This document shows, piece by piece, positions 1 through 9,134 of a stretch of 64,000 bases of DNA. How positions within the stretch are numbered: the stretch's first letter is position 1; the number at the start of each line of letters is the position of its first letter. A program made the translations under genes and the position numbers. The stretch lies in assembly GCA_016865035.1 (NCBI GenBank), contig CP018227.1:2943501-3007500 (forward strand). The letters run 5' to 3'. Below the pieces are notes generated by a model, which saw only the letters and a program-made list of their open reading frames with translations, searched no databases and was not told the DNA's origin. This DNA is from Kordiimonadales bacterium IMCC3096 (GTDB lineage: Bacteria; Pseudomonadota; Alphaproteobacteria; Minwuiales; Minwuiaceae).

Positions 1-2
1 CG

Positions 3-1154
3 ACCTTCGGGTCTTCTGTCTTCACCGACCATGTGCCGCAGGCCAGTGACATGCTGGTCACCCGGCTGGAGGATCGGGCCGCGTCGATCATCGCCAAGTC
101 GAACACGCCCGAGTTCGGGGCGGGTGCCCAGACCTTCAACGATGTCTTCGGCATCACGCGCAATCCCTGGAACACGGCACTGACGCCCGGTGGCTCATCG
201 GGCGGATCGGCGGTGGCGGTCACGACGGGGGAAGCCTGGCTGGCCCATGGTGGCGATCTGGGCGGGTCGCTGCGCATTCCGGCAAGCTTCTGTGGCTGTG
301 TCGGTCTGCGCCCCAGTCCGGGGCGGGTGCCGCGCGGACCGGTGCCGCTGCCCTTCAACCCGAACTGGGTCGACGGGCCGATTGCACGCACTGTCGGGGA
401 TGTTGCGCTGTTCCTCGATGCCCTGGGAGGTATCCATGACCGTGACCCGATTTCGCTTCCGCGCCCGTCGCGCAGTTTCCAGTCCGCCCTTGGCAGTGTC
501 CGGCCCCCGCGCCGTATCGCGTTCTCCATGGATCTCGGGGCATCCCCCGTCCACCCGGCAGTTCGCTCAGGAATCCAGGCCGCACTGAAGGTCTTCGCGG
601 ACATGGGCACGGAGATCGTGCCGCTGGACATGGAATTCGCCGACGCAGAGCCCATGTTCCAGACAGTGCGGGCGGCGCAGTTTGCAGGTGACCACGCCGA
701 GACGCTTGCCCGGCACCGCGAGAAGCTGAAGCCGGAAGTGGTCTGGAACATCGAGAAGGGCATGGCACTGACAGCGGACGACATCGGTCAGGCAGAACGG
801 GCGCGGGGTGACCTCTACCAGCGGTTCGTGCGGCAGTTCGACACTGTGGACCTGATCGTCCTGCCGACCGTGAACACACCGCCTTTCCCCGTGGAGGTGC
901 GGTATCTGGAGGAACTGGATGGGCAGACGTTCGACAGTTATGTCTCCTGGCTGCTGATGACATTCGCCATCAGCCTGACGACCTGTCCCGCGATCTCGGT
1001 TCCCTGCGGCTTCACCGACGACGGACTGCCGCTTGGACTTCAGCTTGTGGCGGGTCCCAGGGATGAGGCAAACCTGCTCGGCATGGCGCGCCACTTCGAA
1101 GATGCCGCCGGCCTGCGTGACCGTCTGCCGATTGATCCGATTGTGAGGCACTGA
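3..1154 (+). CDS. Amidase (amidase signature family), 5'-truncated by window edge
   Basis: This is the C-terminal part of an amidase-signature hydrolase, a family that hydrolyses amide bonds with a Ser-cisSer-Lys triad. The frame is open from position 3 and already reads family-like residues before the first in-frame GTG at 33, so the true start and the catalytic Lys lie outside the window. The visible part holds the glycine-serine loop GGSSGGSA around 187-213, with the cis-Ser, and then GGDLGGSLRIPASFCG, whose Ser in GGS is the expected nucleophile. A typical C-terminal segment (PAISVPCGF, LPLGLQLV) ends the protein. The TGA shares one base with the ATG of the next gene, so the two are probably cotranscribed. 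The substrate (glutamyl-tRNA, aryl amide or other) cannot be decided from this fragment; it reads as a general amidase rather than GatA. Confidence 0.9.
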   Translation, partial: TFGSSVFTDHVPQASDMLVTRLEDRAASIIAKSNTPEFGAGAQTFNDVFGITRNPWNTALTPGGSSGGSAVAVTTGEAWLAHGGDLGGSLRIPASFCGCVGLRPSPGRVPRGPVPLPFNPNWVDGPIARTVGDVALFLDALGGIHDRDPISLPRPSRSFQSALGSVRPPRRIAFSMDLGASPVHPAVRSGIQAALKVFADMGTEIVPLDMEFADAEPMFQTVRAAQFAGDHAETLARHREKLKPEVVWNIEKGMALTADDIGQAERARGDLYQRFVRQFDTVDLIVLPTVNTPPFPVEVRYLEELDGQTFDSYVSWLLMTFAISLTTCPAISVPCGFTDDGLPLGLQLVAGPRDEANLLGMARHFEDAAGLRDRLPIDPIVRH

Positions 1155-1903
1155 TGCTTGGAACCATCATTTCCGGCGGCCTGAAGGGGCTGACCCAGAT
1201 CCTGGCCGACCCGGCATTGCGCCGCATCTTCTGGCGGACGCTGCTGCTGGCGCTCGTCGCCTATGCGATCGCGGGCGGCCTGGCCTGGCTGGTTGTCGAC
1301 TACTTCCTCAATTTCGATGTTTCCTGGCTTCCGGACTTCGTCGTGAGCTGGCTGCGGGGATTCCTGGAGGCCAGCGTCATGCTGGGCGTGATCGGGCTGA
1401 TGTGGGCGATCTTTCCGGCGGTCTTCACCGGGCTGTCCTCCATCTTCCTTGATGAGGCCGCGCTGGCGGTGGAGAAGCGCCACTATCCGATGGACGCACC
1501 GGGGACGGAACCTGCCTTCTGGCCGTCGATGCGGCGGACACTGCAGTTCACGCTGCTGGTGGTCTTCATCAATATCCTGCTGATGCCGCTCTATCTGGTC
1601 GGCCTGTTTCTGCCGCCGCTGAACCTGATCCTCTACTACGGCGTGAACGGTTACTTCCTGGGGCGGGAATATTTCGAGCTGGTGGGGTACCGGCACCTGG
1701 ACGAGGGCGCGGTCTTCACCACACGCAGACGCAACGGCACCGTGTGCATGCTTGCGGGCGCCCTGATCGCGTTCGCGCTCACAATTCCGTTTCTCAACCT
1801 GCTCGTACCGGTAGCGGCTGCGGCGATGATGGTGCATGTTTACAAGGAATTGGGTCGTCGGGGGCGAATCGTCACTGCTCGGGACAGCACGCCTGTCCGC
1901 TGA
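1154..1903 (+). CDS. EI24/CysZ-like integral membrane protein
   Basis: A 249-residue membrane protein of the EI24 domain family, which includes the sulfate transporter CysZ. The start ATG overlaps the amidase stop (TGATG). Several hydrophobic segments are visible: about residues 27-50, 73-95, 130-155 and 195-220. Between them lies the charged family segment with FLDEAALAVEKRHYP at the position where family members carry a conserved cytoplasmic stretch. The C-terminus is short and basic. No cysteine-biosynthesis genes are nearby, so sulfate transport is not supported by context. I infer only membership of the EI24 superfamily; substrate and direction of any transport are unknown. Confidence 0.7.
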   Translation: MLGTIISGGLKGLTQILADPALRRIFWRTLLLALVAYAIAGGLAWLVVDYFLNFDVSWLPDFVVSWLRGFLEASVMLGVIGLMWAIFPAVFTGLSSIFLDEAALAVEKRHYPMDAPGTEPAFWPSMRRTLQFTLLVVFINILLMPLYLVGLFLPPLNLILYYGVNGYFLGREYFELVGYRHLDEGAVFTTRRRNGTVCMLAGALIAFALTIPFLNLLVPVAAAAMMVHVYKELGRRGRIVTARDSTPVR

Positions 1904-1930
1904 TGCAGGGACTGAAGAACAGGGAATGCT

Positions 1931-2458
1931 GTGTTCAGGAACCGCAACGAGACGCCGGAGAGATCCGGTGACGAAAAGGCCGATACCGGGTTGCCGAAGC
2001 GTGAGGACAATCGGGGCGGCTTTCGCGCCGATCATCGCGCGGTCAGTACCCGTCCGGCCCCGAGTTCATTCACGGCCGTCAGTCAGGAGCATGACAAGGT
2101 GAATGCCGAACCCAAGAAACTTGTCGTCGGTCGCGAGATTCGCATGAAGGGCGAGATCGGCAATTGTGAACATGTCCTCGTTCATGGCTTCGCCGAGGCG
2201 GCACTGACGGATTGCAAGGCCTTCGAGGTGTCGCAGAGCGGCATCCTGAAGGGCAGTGCCGAGGTTCAGTCGGCCGAGATCAGTGGACGTTTCGAGGGTG
2301 CGCTGACTGTGCGCGGACGGCTGCATATCCGGGCCGGCGGGCGTGTCAGCGGCGAGATCTCCTATGCCGAGATCGAGATCGAGCCCGGTGGCAGGCTGGA
2401 TGGACAGATCCGCTCCATCGAACCGCAGCTTGTGCAGTCCCGGCAGGCAGCGGGGTGA
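1931..2458 (+). CDS. Bactofilin (polymer-forming cytoskeletal protein)
   Basis: Bactofilins are small beta-helical proteins that polymerise without nucleotide at the membrane and scaffold cell-shape or stalk enzymes. This 175-residue product has a polar, low-complexity N-terminal tail of about 60 residues. It is followed by a core of short repeating beta-strand units with regularly spaced hydrophobic and glycine residues (VLVHGFAEAALTDCKAFEV, SGILKGSAEVQSAEISGRF), typical of the DUF583 fold. The chosen start is GTG at 1931 with a purine-rich stretch just upstream. A later start near 2093 would remove the tail but keep the whole core. It is followed within 10 nt by a lipoprotein gene, so the two may form an operon of envelope-associated proteins. 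Confidence 0.85.
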   Translation: MFRNRNETPERSGDEKADTGLPKREDNRGGFRADHRAVSTRPAPSSFTAVSQEHDKVNAEPKKLVVGREIRMKGEIGNCEHVLVHGFAEAALTDCKAFEVSQSGILKGSAEVQSAEISGRFEGALTVRGRLHIRAGGRVSGEISYAEIEIEPGGRLDGQIRSIEPQLVQSRQAAG

Positions 2459-2465
2459 CCTGCCC

Positions 2466-2876
2466 GTGCTGAGGTTTCTCGCCGCTGCCCTGATGGCGGG
2501 TTCGCTCGCGGGCTGTGCGGAACTGGGAGCGCTGTCGGGTGAGGCGCCCGGGCCGGTGGATTCGCCGGCGGCGGTCTCCGGTGCGTCGGGCAGCCTTAAC
2601 GTAGCCCCCCAGTCGGCGGTCACCGCCGCGCCGCGGCGTCAGGCCGTGACCTTCATTGGTGCAAGCCGCCGGGATCTGGTCGCATGGCTGGGGCAGCCGG
2701 ATCTGGAGCTGAGTGAGGAGCAGGGCAGTCTGCTGCAGTTCCGGCGCGGCCAGTGTGTCGCGCTGGCGATGGTCGGGGCAGGCGATGCCGTGAAGGCGAT
2801 CGAGGTCTCCGGAGTCGTTTCCCGGGCGGATCGGGACTGCGCCAACCGGCAACTGGCGAAGGTCTCCGTGCAGTAG
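2466..2876 (+). CDS. Small lipoprotein of unknown function
   Basis: A 136-residue predicted lipoprotein. I chose the GTG at 2466 because it places a classic type II signal directly at the N-terminus: a basic residue at position 3, a hydrophobic stretch, then the lipobox LAGC with the Cys at about residue 18. A longer open reading from 2343 has an Arg/Ser-rich non-signal prefix and would overlap the bactofilin gene, so it was rejected. The mature part contains a segment GASRRDLVAWLGQPDLE that resembles SmpA/OmlA-type small outer-membrane lipoproteins, but the likeness is weak. It sits 7 nt after the bactofilin gene, which suggests cotranscription. The function is unknown. Confidence 0.7.
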   Translation: MLRFLAAALMAGSLAGCAELGALSGEAPGPVDSPAAVSGASGSLNVAPQSAVTAAPRRQAVTFIGASRRDLVAWLGQPDLELSEEQGSLLQFRRGQCVALAMVGAGDAVKAIEVSGVVSRADRDCANRQLAKVSVQ

Positions 2877-3027
2877 ATTCTGCGTTGGTCAAAAAAGCGG
2901 CATATTTCGACAGTCGGTTTTTGTATGACTGAATTTTAGGCAATTTTCTGCCTGACAATTGAGCGGTTTCACCGTCCCAATTCATTAACATGCTGAAAAC
3001 GCACGATTTCGTGAGTCATCTCGATTC

Positions 3028-3043
3028 CGGCACAGGGCTTGAA
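3028..3043 (+). promoter_or_regulatory. Candidate sigma-54 promoter of glnK-amtB
   Basis: CGGCAC-AGGGC-TTGAA resembles the -24/-12 consensus TGGCAC-N5-TTGCW, with the right 5-nt spacer, the -24 GG doublet and the -12 G; the -12 C is replaced by A. It lies about 60 nt upstream of glnK. PII-ammonium transporter operons are commonly NtrC/sigma-54 controlled, which raises the prior. No clear NtrC enhancer (TGCACC-N-GGTGCA) was seen upstream. A GGCA-N6-TGCC inverted repeat lies at 2939-2952. Confidence 0.4.
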
Positions 3044-3082
3044 AACCACAGGTCCTGAGGGGTGCCCGTTGGCATCCAGTAA

Positions 3083-3442
<360 letters not shown>

Positions 3443-3461
3443 GCAAGAGGGGACCACACAC

Positions 3462-4796
<1,335 letters not shown>

Positions 4797-4870
4797 TTGA
4801 ACCACGACCGGCTCTGACCAGAGCAAGAGCGCCCCCTCCCCCTCTCCCTCGGAGGGTGCGCTGAACTGAA

Positions 4871-4904
4871 AGCCCGGCAGCCTCGGCTGTCGGGCTTATT
4901 TTTT
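4871..4904 (+). terminator. Rho-independent terminator after amtB
   Basis: A 10-bp stem (AGCCCGGCAG pairing with CTGTCGGGCT, one G:U) with a CCTCGG loop is followed by TATTTTTT. It sits 75 nt after the amtB stop and separates the glnK-amtB unit from the second amt gene. Confidence 0.85.
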
Positions 4905-5020
4905 GCGCAAATGCCTATTCGATCTGCAAGAAATTGCCAATAAATTAGGCACTTGACCAGCATCGTAATGTTGGCCCTGATAAGTATTTGAAATTATTGT
5001 CTTCCTATGATTTGCCTAAT

Positions 5021-5035
5021 TGGCATGCAGTTTGA
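5021..5035 (+). promoter_or_regulatory. Candidate sigma-54 promoter of the second amt gene
   Basis: TGGCAT-GCAGT-TTGA matches the sigma-54 pattern TGGCAC-N5-TTGC in 8 of 10 defined positions, with GG at -24 and G at -12 exactly 12 nt apart. The predicted start of transcription is near 5047. The -24 half overlaps an inverted repeat TGCC-TAATT-GGCA (5013-5025). Like the glnK element, the -12 box reads TTGA. Confidence 0.45.
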
Positions 5036-5056
5036 TCATCCAGGCTCAAGCTGTCA

Positions 5057-5084
5057 GATGCCCGAAGAGGCATCATTTTTTTTT
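5057..5084 (+). terminator. Terminator-like hairpin in the 5' leader of the second amt gene
   Basis: GATGCC and GGCATC form a 6-bp perfect stem with loop CGAAGA, followed by A and nine consecutive T residues. It lies between the candidate promoter and the ribosome binding site of the 5099 gene, so it could act as an attenuator rather than an end-of-gene terminator. Confidence 0.6.
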
Positions 5085-5098
5085 GGGAGGGAACCGTC

Positions 5099-6322
5099 AT
5101 GGAGTCTGTCCAGTCGGGGTTGGATGTCTTTTTCGTGCTCATGGGCGCGATCCTGGTGTTCGCGATGCATTCGGGATTCGCGTTTCTGGAAGTCGGAACA
5201 GTCCGGCACAAGAACCAGGTCAATGCGCTGGTCAAGATCCTGGTCGATTTCGCGATCTCGACCGTGGCCTACTTCTTCATCGGCTATTCGGTGGCCTATG
5301 GCGTCGATTTCCTGATGAGCGCCTCGGCCCTGACCGGCGATGTCGAGAATGCCGTCTTCTCCAAGTCCGGCTTCGATCTGGTCAAGTTCTTCTTCCTGCT
5401 CACCTTCGCCGCCGCGATCCCCGCGATCATCTCCGGCGGTATCGCCGAACGCGCGAAGTTCTGGCCACAGGCCATGGCCACCGCCGTGATCGTCGGTGTG
5501 GTCTATCCGCTGTACGAAGGCATGGTCTGGGGCAGCACCTTCGGCTACCAGGACTGGATCTCGGAGAGCTTCGGCGCACCGTTCAATGACTTCGCCGGTT
5601 CGATCGTCGTGCATGCGGTTGGCGGCTGGATCGCGCTGGCTGCGGTCGTCCTGCTTGGCGTACGCAAGGGCCGCTACCGCAAGGATGGCTCGCCCGCCGG
5701 TATCCCGCCGTCGTCCATTCCCTTCCTGGCGCTGGGATCGTGGCTGCTGTGCATTGGCTGGTTCGGCTTCAACGTGATGAGCGCGCAGTCCGTGGAGGGG
5801 GTCAACGGCCTCGTCGCGATGAACTCCCTGCTCGCCATGGCCGGCGGTATCCTCACGGCCCTGATCGCGGGTCGCAATGACCCGGGCTTCGTGCACAACG
5901 GTGCCCTCGCGGGGCTGGTCGCGGTCTGTGCCGGGTCCAACGTGATGCACCCGGTCGGGTCATTCGTTGTCGGCGGCGTGGCGGGTGCCCTGTTCGTGCT
6001 CATGTTCCAGCTCTGCCACAATCGCTGGAAGATCGATGATGTGCTGGGTGTCTGGCCGCTGCATGGTCTCTGTGGCCTCTGGGGCGGCATTGCCTGCGGC
6101 ATCTTCGGGACCGAGGCGATGGGCGGCCTGGGCGGCGTCACCTTCATGTCGCAGCTTGTCGGCAGCCTGATCGGTGCTGCCTATGCCCTTGTTGCCGGGT
6201 TCATCGTCTATGGCGTGCTGAAGGCCGTGATGGGCATCCGGCTGGGTGAGGAGGAAGAGTTCAACGGTGCTGACCTCACCATCCACAAGATCCGGGCAAA
6301 TCCGGAGTCCGATCTGAACTGA
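5099..6322 (+). CDS. Second ammonium transporter (Amt family)
   Basis: A 407-residue Amt/Mep/Rh channel, divergent from the AmtB at 3462. It has no cleavable signal peptide; the first membrane segment begins at about residue 9, as in Amt subgroups outside the enterobacterial type. Core residues are kept: Asp164 in NDFAGSIVVH, first pore His172 and second pore His322 in WPLHGLCGLWGG. The C-terminal tail contains the acidic EEEEFNGADL segment typical of PII-contacting tails. It has its own upstream region, set off from amtB by a terminator, and a good ribosome binding site. Two Amt proteins may differ in affinity or in sensing; which role this one plays is not visible in sequence. Confidence 0.93.
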   Translation: MESVQSGLDVFFVLMGAILVFAMHSGFAFLEVGTVRHKNQVNALVKILVDFAISTVAYFFIGYSVAYGVDFLMSASALTGDVENAVFSKSGFDLVKFFFLLTFAAAIPAIISGGIAERAKFWPQAMATAVIVGVVYPLYEGMVWGSTFGYQDWISESFGAPFNDFAGSIVVHAVGGWIALAAVVLLGVRKGRYRKDGSPAGIPPSSIPFLALGSWLLCIGWFGFNVMSAQSVEGVNGLVAMNSLLAMAGGILTALIAGRNDPGFVHNGALAGLVAVCAGSNVMHPVGSFVVGGVAGALFVLMFQLCHNRWKIDDVLGVWPLHGLCGLWGGIACGIFGTEAMGGLGGVTFMSQLVGSLIGAAYALVAGFIVYGVLKAVMGIRLGEEEEFNGADLTIHKIRANPESDLN

Positions 6323-6338
6323 TGGGGCCTGCCGCCAC

Positions 6339-6361
6339 GCCCGGACGCTCAGCGTTCGGGC
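6339..6361. terminator. Inverted repeat between convergent genes, likely bidirectional terminator
   Basis: GCCCGGACGCT and AGCGTTCGGGC form an 11-bp arm pair (one G:U) around a single C, overlapping the stop codon of the minus-strand metallophosphoesterase and lying 17 nt after the amt stop. There is no T-tract, so termination is inferred only from position. Confidence 0.4.
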
Positions 6362-7305
6362 GGGCTGTAGGTCACCAGTACCGGCTGCCAGGCGAAGGGC
6401 GGTGTGGCTGACGGATCAATCGTCACCATGACCGCCCCGACATCCGGCGCACCGGGCACTTCCAGTCGCCAGATGTTGTTGACCGGCTTGTCGTCGCGGT
6501 CACGGATCGGGCGGTCGGTGCGGTAGGTGTGGGTGTCGCCGTGGATCAGCAGCACCGGGCCGCCAAAGCGGCGCGCGCCCCTGACCAGCGCGTCGAGCGT
6601 GTCGTCGAAGCCTTCGTCGCCCCGGACGCCCTGTCCGAGACCCGGATTCGCGTGGATCGCGATGACCAGGGCCGGAGCCTTGCCGCTGATCGCCTGTTCA
6701 AAGGCCCGGTCGATCCAGGCGACGTTCGCCTCGTTCCGTTCCCTGAACAGCTTCTTCGGTCCGACCTCGCCCTTGCGCCCGTTGGCCGAGCCGACGACAT
6801 GCACGGTGGCGAACGGAATGACGCCTTCCGTCCAGAAACCGTTCTCCACCATGGCCGGATCGTGCCCCGCGTCGGTCTGGCGCAGATAGTCACGCGGCAT
6901 GCGTCCGAAACTCTTCGGTTCCGCAAAGAACAACTGGCGGAGTCGCGCCAGCCGCTCATGCGGTTCGTAGGCTCCAGCCTTCCTGCGATGGCAATCGGTC
7001 CACTCGTTGTCACCGGGTGTGTAGAACAGCGGTGCCTGGAAATTGTCGAAGTGGCGACGGACGTTCAGGAAGGTCGCGTCATCGCAGGGCGACGATCCCG
7101 ACTTGATGTCGCCCACATGGATGGAGAAGGCGGGCTTCATCCCGTTGATGCGGTCGATCAGCTGCGCGAACAGTTCGTCGTCCTGCGGCATCAGGTAGGG
7201 CGTGTCACCCATGGCGGCGAAGCTGAAGCCCGGCGGGTCCTCTGCGACCGCCGGTGCGGCGAGGGCGGCACAGAGGGCAAGTGCGATTGCAGCGCTTCGG
7301 AACAT
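6349..7305 (-). CDS. Secreted metallophosphoesterase
   Basis: A 318-residue calcineurin-like metallophosphoesterase expected in the periplasm or outside the cell. The start at 7305 gives a signal peptide (MFRSAAIALALCAALAAPAVA) and has GGAGG about 7 nt upstream; a longer frame would add a non-signal prefix. Metal-ligand motifs appear in family order: GDTP (Asp34), HVGDIKSG (His63, Asp66), PGDNEWTD, HANPG and IHGDTH. Such proteins hydrolyse phosphoesters in diverse substrates, and nothing here identifies the substrate. It lies 58 nt downstream of the phage portal-like gene on the same strand and converges with the amt gene. Confidence 0.85.
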   Translation of the reverse strand: MFRSAAIALALCAALAAPAVAEDPPGFSFAAMGDTPYLMPQDDELFAQLIDRINGMKPAFSIHVGDIKSGSSPCDDATFLNVRRHFDNFQAPLFYTPGDNEWTDCHRRKAGAYEPHERLARLRQLFFAEPKSFGRMPRDYLRQTDAGHDPAMVENGFWTEGVIPFATVHVVGSANGRKGEVGPKKLFRERNEANVAWIDRAFEQAISGKAPALVIAIHANPGLGQGVRGDEGFDDTLDALVRGARRFGGPVLLIHGDTHTYRTDRPIRDRDDKPVNNIWRLEVPGAPDVGAVMVTIDPSATPPFAWQPVLVTYSPPER

Positions 7306-7363
7306 GATCAGCCTCCGGTCGGGCAGGGTTGGGTGCATGGCGCATCCCGACCCTGCCACAGGA

Positions 7364-8977
7364 TCATGACATGCGCATTGCCTCCGCTTCCAACGGCGGC
7401 CTGGCATTCCGGCTCTCGTCCGCCTCTGATGCGGACATCGTGGCCTGAAGACCGGAGAGCGCGTCAGCGACGGCCGTCAGGTCCGGCTGGTCGGGCTGCG
7501 TCAGGAACTCCGACAGGAAACCGTTGCGCCTCAGGAAGTCCCGCAGGTAACCGGTACGGTCGATGACCTGATCCAGCAGGTCCGGGAACGCCGTGGCCGC
7601 CTGCATGTAGGCGGCCTGCGCGGCGGTGGCATCCGCGATCTCCTGCAGCCGGACCAGCGGCGACGTGGGTTTCGGCCTGATCCGTTCTCCATCCACTTCG
7701 AACGGCGGCACATAGTAGGGCGATCCCACCATGGCCGGACTGCTGAGGATGGAGAGCACGCGATTGGCCAGCGGAAAGTCGAGTTCCGTCAGCAGGCGCA
7801 GGGACATGGGCAGTTCCACCGCCTCGAACTCCTGCTGGCGGACGTCGATCTCGAAGGCCGTCCGGCCACTGGCATTGCTTGGGGGCAGGCCCGGACCCAT
7901 GATCGCCTCCCGGATGCTGCGCTGCAGGTTCTCCAGCACGATCTGGCTGACATCGAACCGCCCCGGCGCATCCAGCGGGGTCAGCCCCTGTGACCCCACC
8001 GCCTTCGGGATGATCGCACCCGGCACAAGCTGGATATTGGCCGGGTTCAGCACCCCGTCGTCTTCCGCCTGCCAGATCCCGGTGACGGCGATGGAGGCAT
8101 TCTTCAGGATCAGTTCGACCACCTTGTTGGCTGTCTTGATGTCCGCCAGCGCGTTCAGCACCGGACCGCGCCCCATCCACTCGCCGGGTGCCTTGTCGGT
8201 GCGGAACGCGATCACGGGGGACGCCGCGAAGGGACGCTTCAGCAACAGGTTCTCCCCTGCAGCGCCGGGCTGTGCCACGCACCAGACCTCATAGACGGCC
8301 GGTTCGCCGGGATCGTCAGCCAGAATGGCCTCGATCACCTCGATCTCCGTATCCGGCTGCTTCTCCGCGATCATGGCCAGCTCTGCCGGCAGGATGGCGT
8401 CGGGCCAGCGGGTGCGGATACGGCGTGCGGGCAGGGACAACTGGCGAAAGATCGTTGCCAGCATGCCGTCCCGGCCTTCCTCCGGTGTCAGTTCCTGGGC
8501 CGGTACGGCCTCGAACCGGAGCGGACGGTTCAGCGAACCCGCATGGACCATCAGGGCACCGGTGGAGATCAGGGCGTCGCCCAGGGCCGGATCGATCTCG
8601 ATGTGGAAGTTGGACGCCTCTATGGCGCCATGGAACTTCTCGCGCACCTCGGCCGCATAGAGGTCGAAGGCGCGGCGGGCTTCCTCGTCATGCATCAGCG
8701 AATCCGGGGCTTCGAAATCCATCCAGGACTTGAAGGGCGGGAACAGCTGACCGTGCAGGCGCGCCTTTCGCCAGTGCAGGGCCTGGACTGCCGTATTGTC
8801 GAAGACCTCCCGGTCCTTTCTCTGGCCGACCATGCCGCCGCGTCGTGCCGCATGGTTCGGCAGGGCAAATGCATAGGCGTCGTCGAGCAACTGGTCCCAG
8901 CCCTGACGCCGCGCTGCGGCGCGGGAAAAGCGCTGCAGCGTCTCCGACTGGTAACGGTCGTCACCTGAATGTTTCAT
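7364..8977 (-). CDS. T7-type phage portal (head-to-tail connector) protein, isolated
   Basis: A 537-residue protein with the layout of podovirus head-to-tail connectors, the dodecameric portal through which DNA is packed; T7 gp8 has almost the same length. The start at 8977 has AGAGGAA upstream; the frame continues upstream only as an unrelated Ser/Arg-rich prefix. Family-like blocks are visible: an N-terminal helical part ending in RRGGMVGQRKDREVFDNTAV, then ALHWRKARLHGQLFPPFKSW, and a central GRGPVLNALADIKTANKV followed by NPANIQLVPGAIIPK. No frameshift or internal stop is present. No terminase, capsid, tail, lysis or integrase gene lies within the window; neighbours are a phosphoesterase and an amidohydrolase. 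It may be a remnant or a domesticated gene. Family assignment is from memory of motif patterns. Confidence 0.75.
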   Translation of the reverse strand: MKHSGDDRYQSETLQRFSRAAARRQGWDQLLDDAYAFALPNHAARRGGMVGQRKDREVFDNTAVQALHWRKARLHGQLFPPFKSWMDFEAPDSLMHDEEARRAFDLYAAEVREKFHGAIEASNFHIEIDPALGDALISTGALMVHAGSLNRPLRFEAVPAQELTPEEGRDGMLATIFRQLSLPARRIRTRWPDAILPAELAMIAEKQPDTEIEVIEAILADDPGEPAVYEVWCVAQPGAAGENLLLKRPFAASPVIAFRTDKAPGEWMGRGPVLNALADIKTANKVVELILKNASIAVTGIWQAEDDGVLNPANIQLVPGAIIPKAVGSQGLTPLDAPGRFDVSQIVLENLQRSIREAIMGPGLPPSNASGRTAFEIDVRQQEFEAVELPMSLRLLTELDFPLANRVLSILSSPAMVGSPYYVPPFEVDGERIRPKPTSPLVRLQEIADATAAQAAYMQAATAFPDLLDQVIDRTGYLRDFLRRNGFLSEFLTQPDQPDLTAVADALSGLQATMSASEADESRNARPPLEAEAMRMS

Positions 8978-9134
8978 GGGTGGAAATTCCTCTGTCTGTT
9001 GCAACCAGGAAAGGATAGATGGCCGAAACGAACAGAGTTGCGTCTGCAGGCGAAGAATCCGGTGCAGGCACTCGACCTGATCGGAGACGGCGCTAGACTG
9101 CGGGAACAGGGTCAGGAAGACAGGGGAACGGGCG

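Larger units (their letters stand above)
4905..5098 (+). promoter_or_regulatory. AT-rich promoter and leader region of the second amt gene
   Basis: This non-coding stretch is clearly more AT-rich than its surroundings. It carries several short TGCC/GGCA inverted repeats (4935-4951 and 5013-5025), a candidate sigma-54 promoter at 5021-5035 and a terminator-like hairpin at 5057-5084 directly before the ribosome binding site GGGAGGG (5085-5091). No coding potential was seen in it. Confidence 0.5.

Noticed and set aside
2343..2465. N-terminal extension of the small lipoprotein
   Set aside because: It overlaps the bactofilin gene and would bury a perfect lipobox signal; the GTG at 2466 explains the data better.
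4935..4951. TGCC-N9-GGCA as an NtrC enhancer
   Set aside because: Spacing and sequence do not match the TGCACC-N-GGTGCA consensus; similar short repeats in the AT-rich region have variable spacing.
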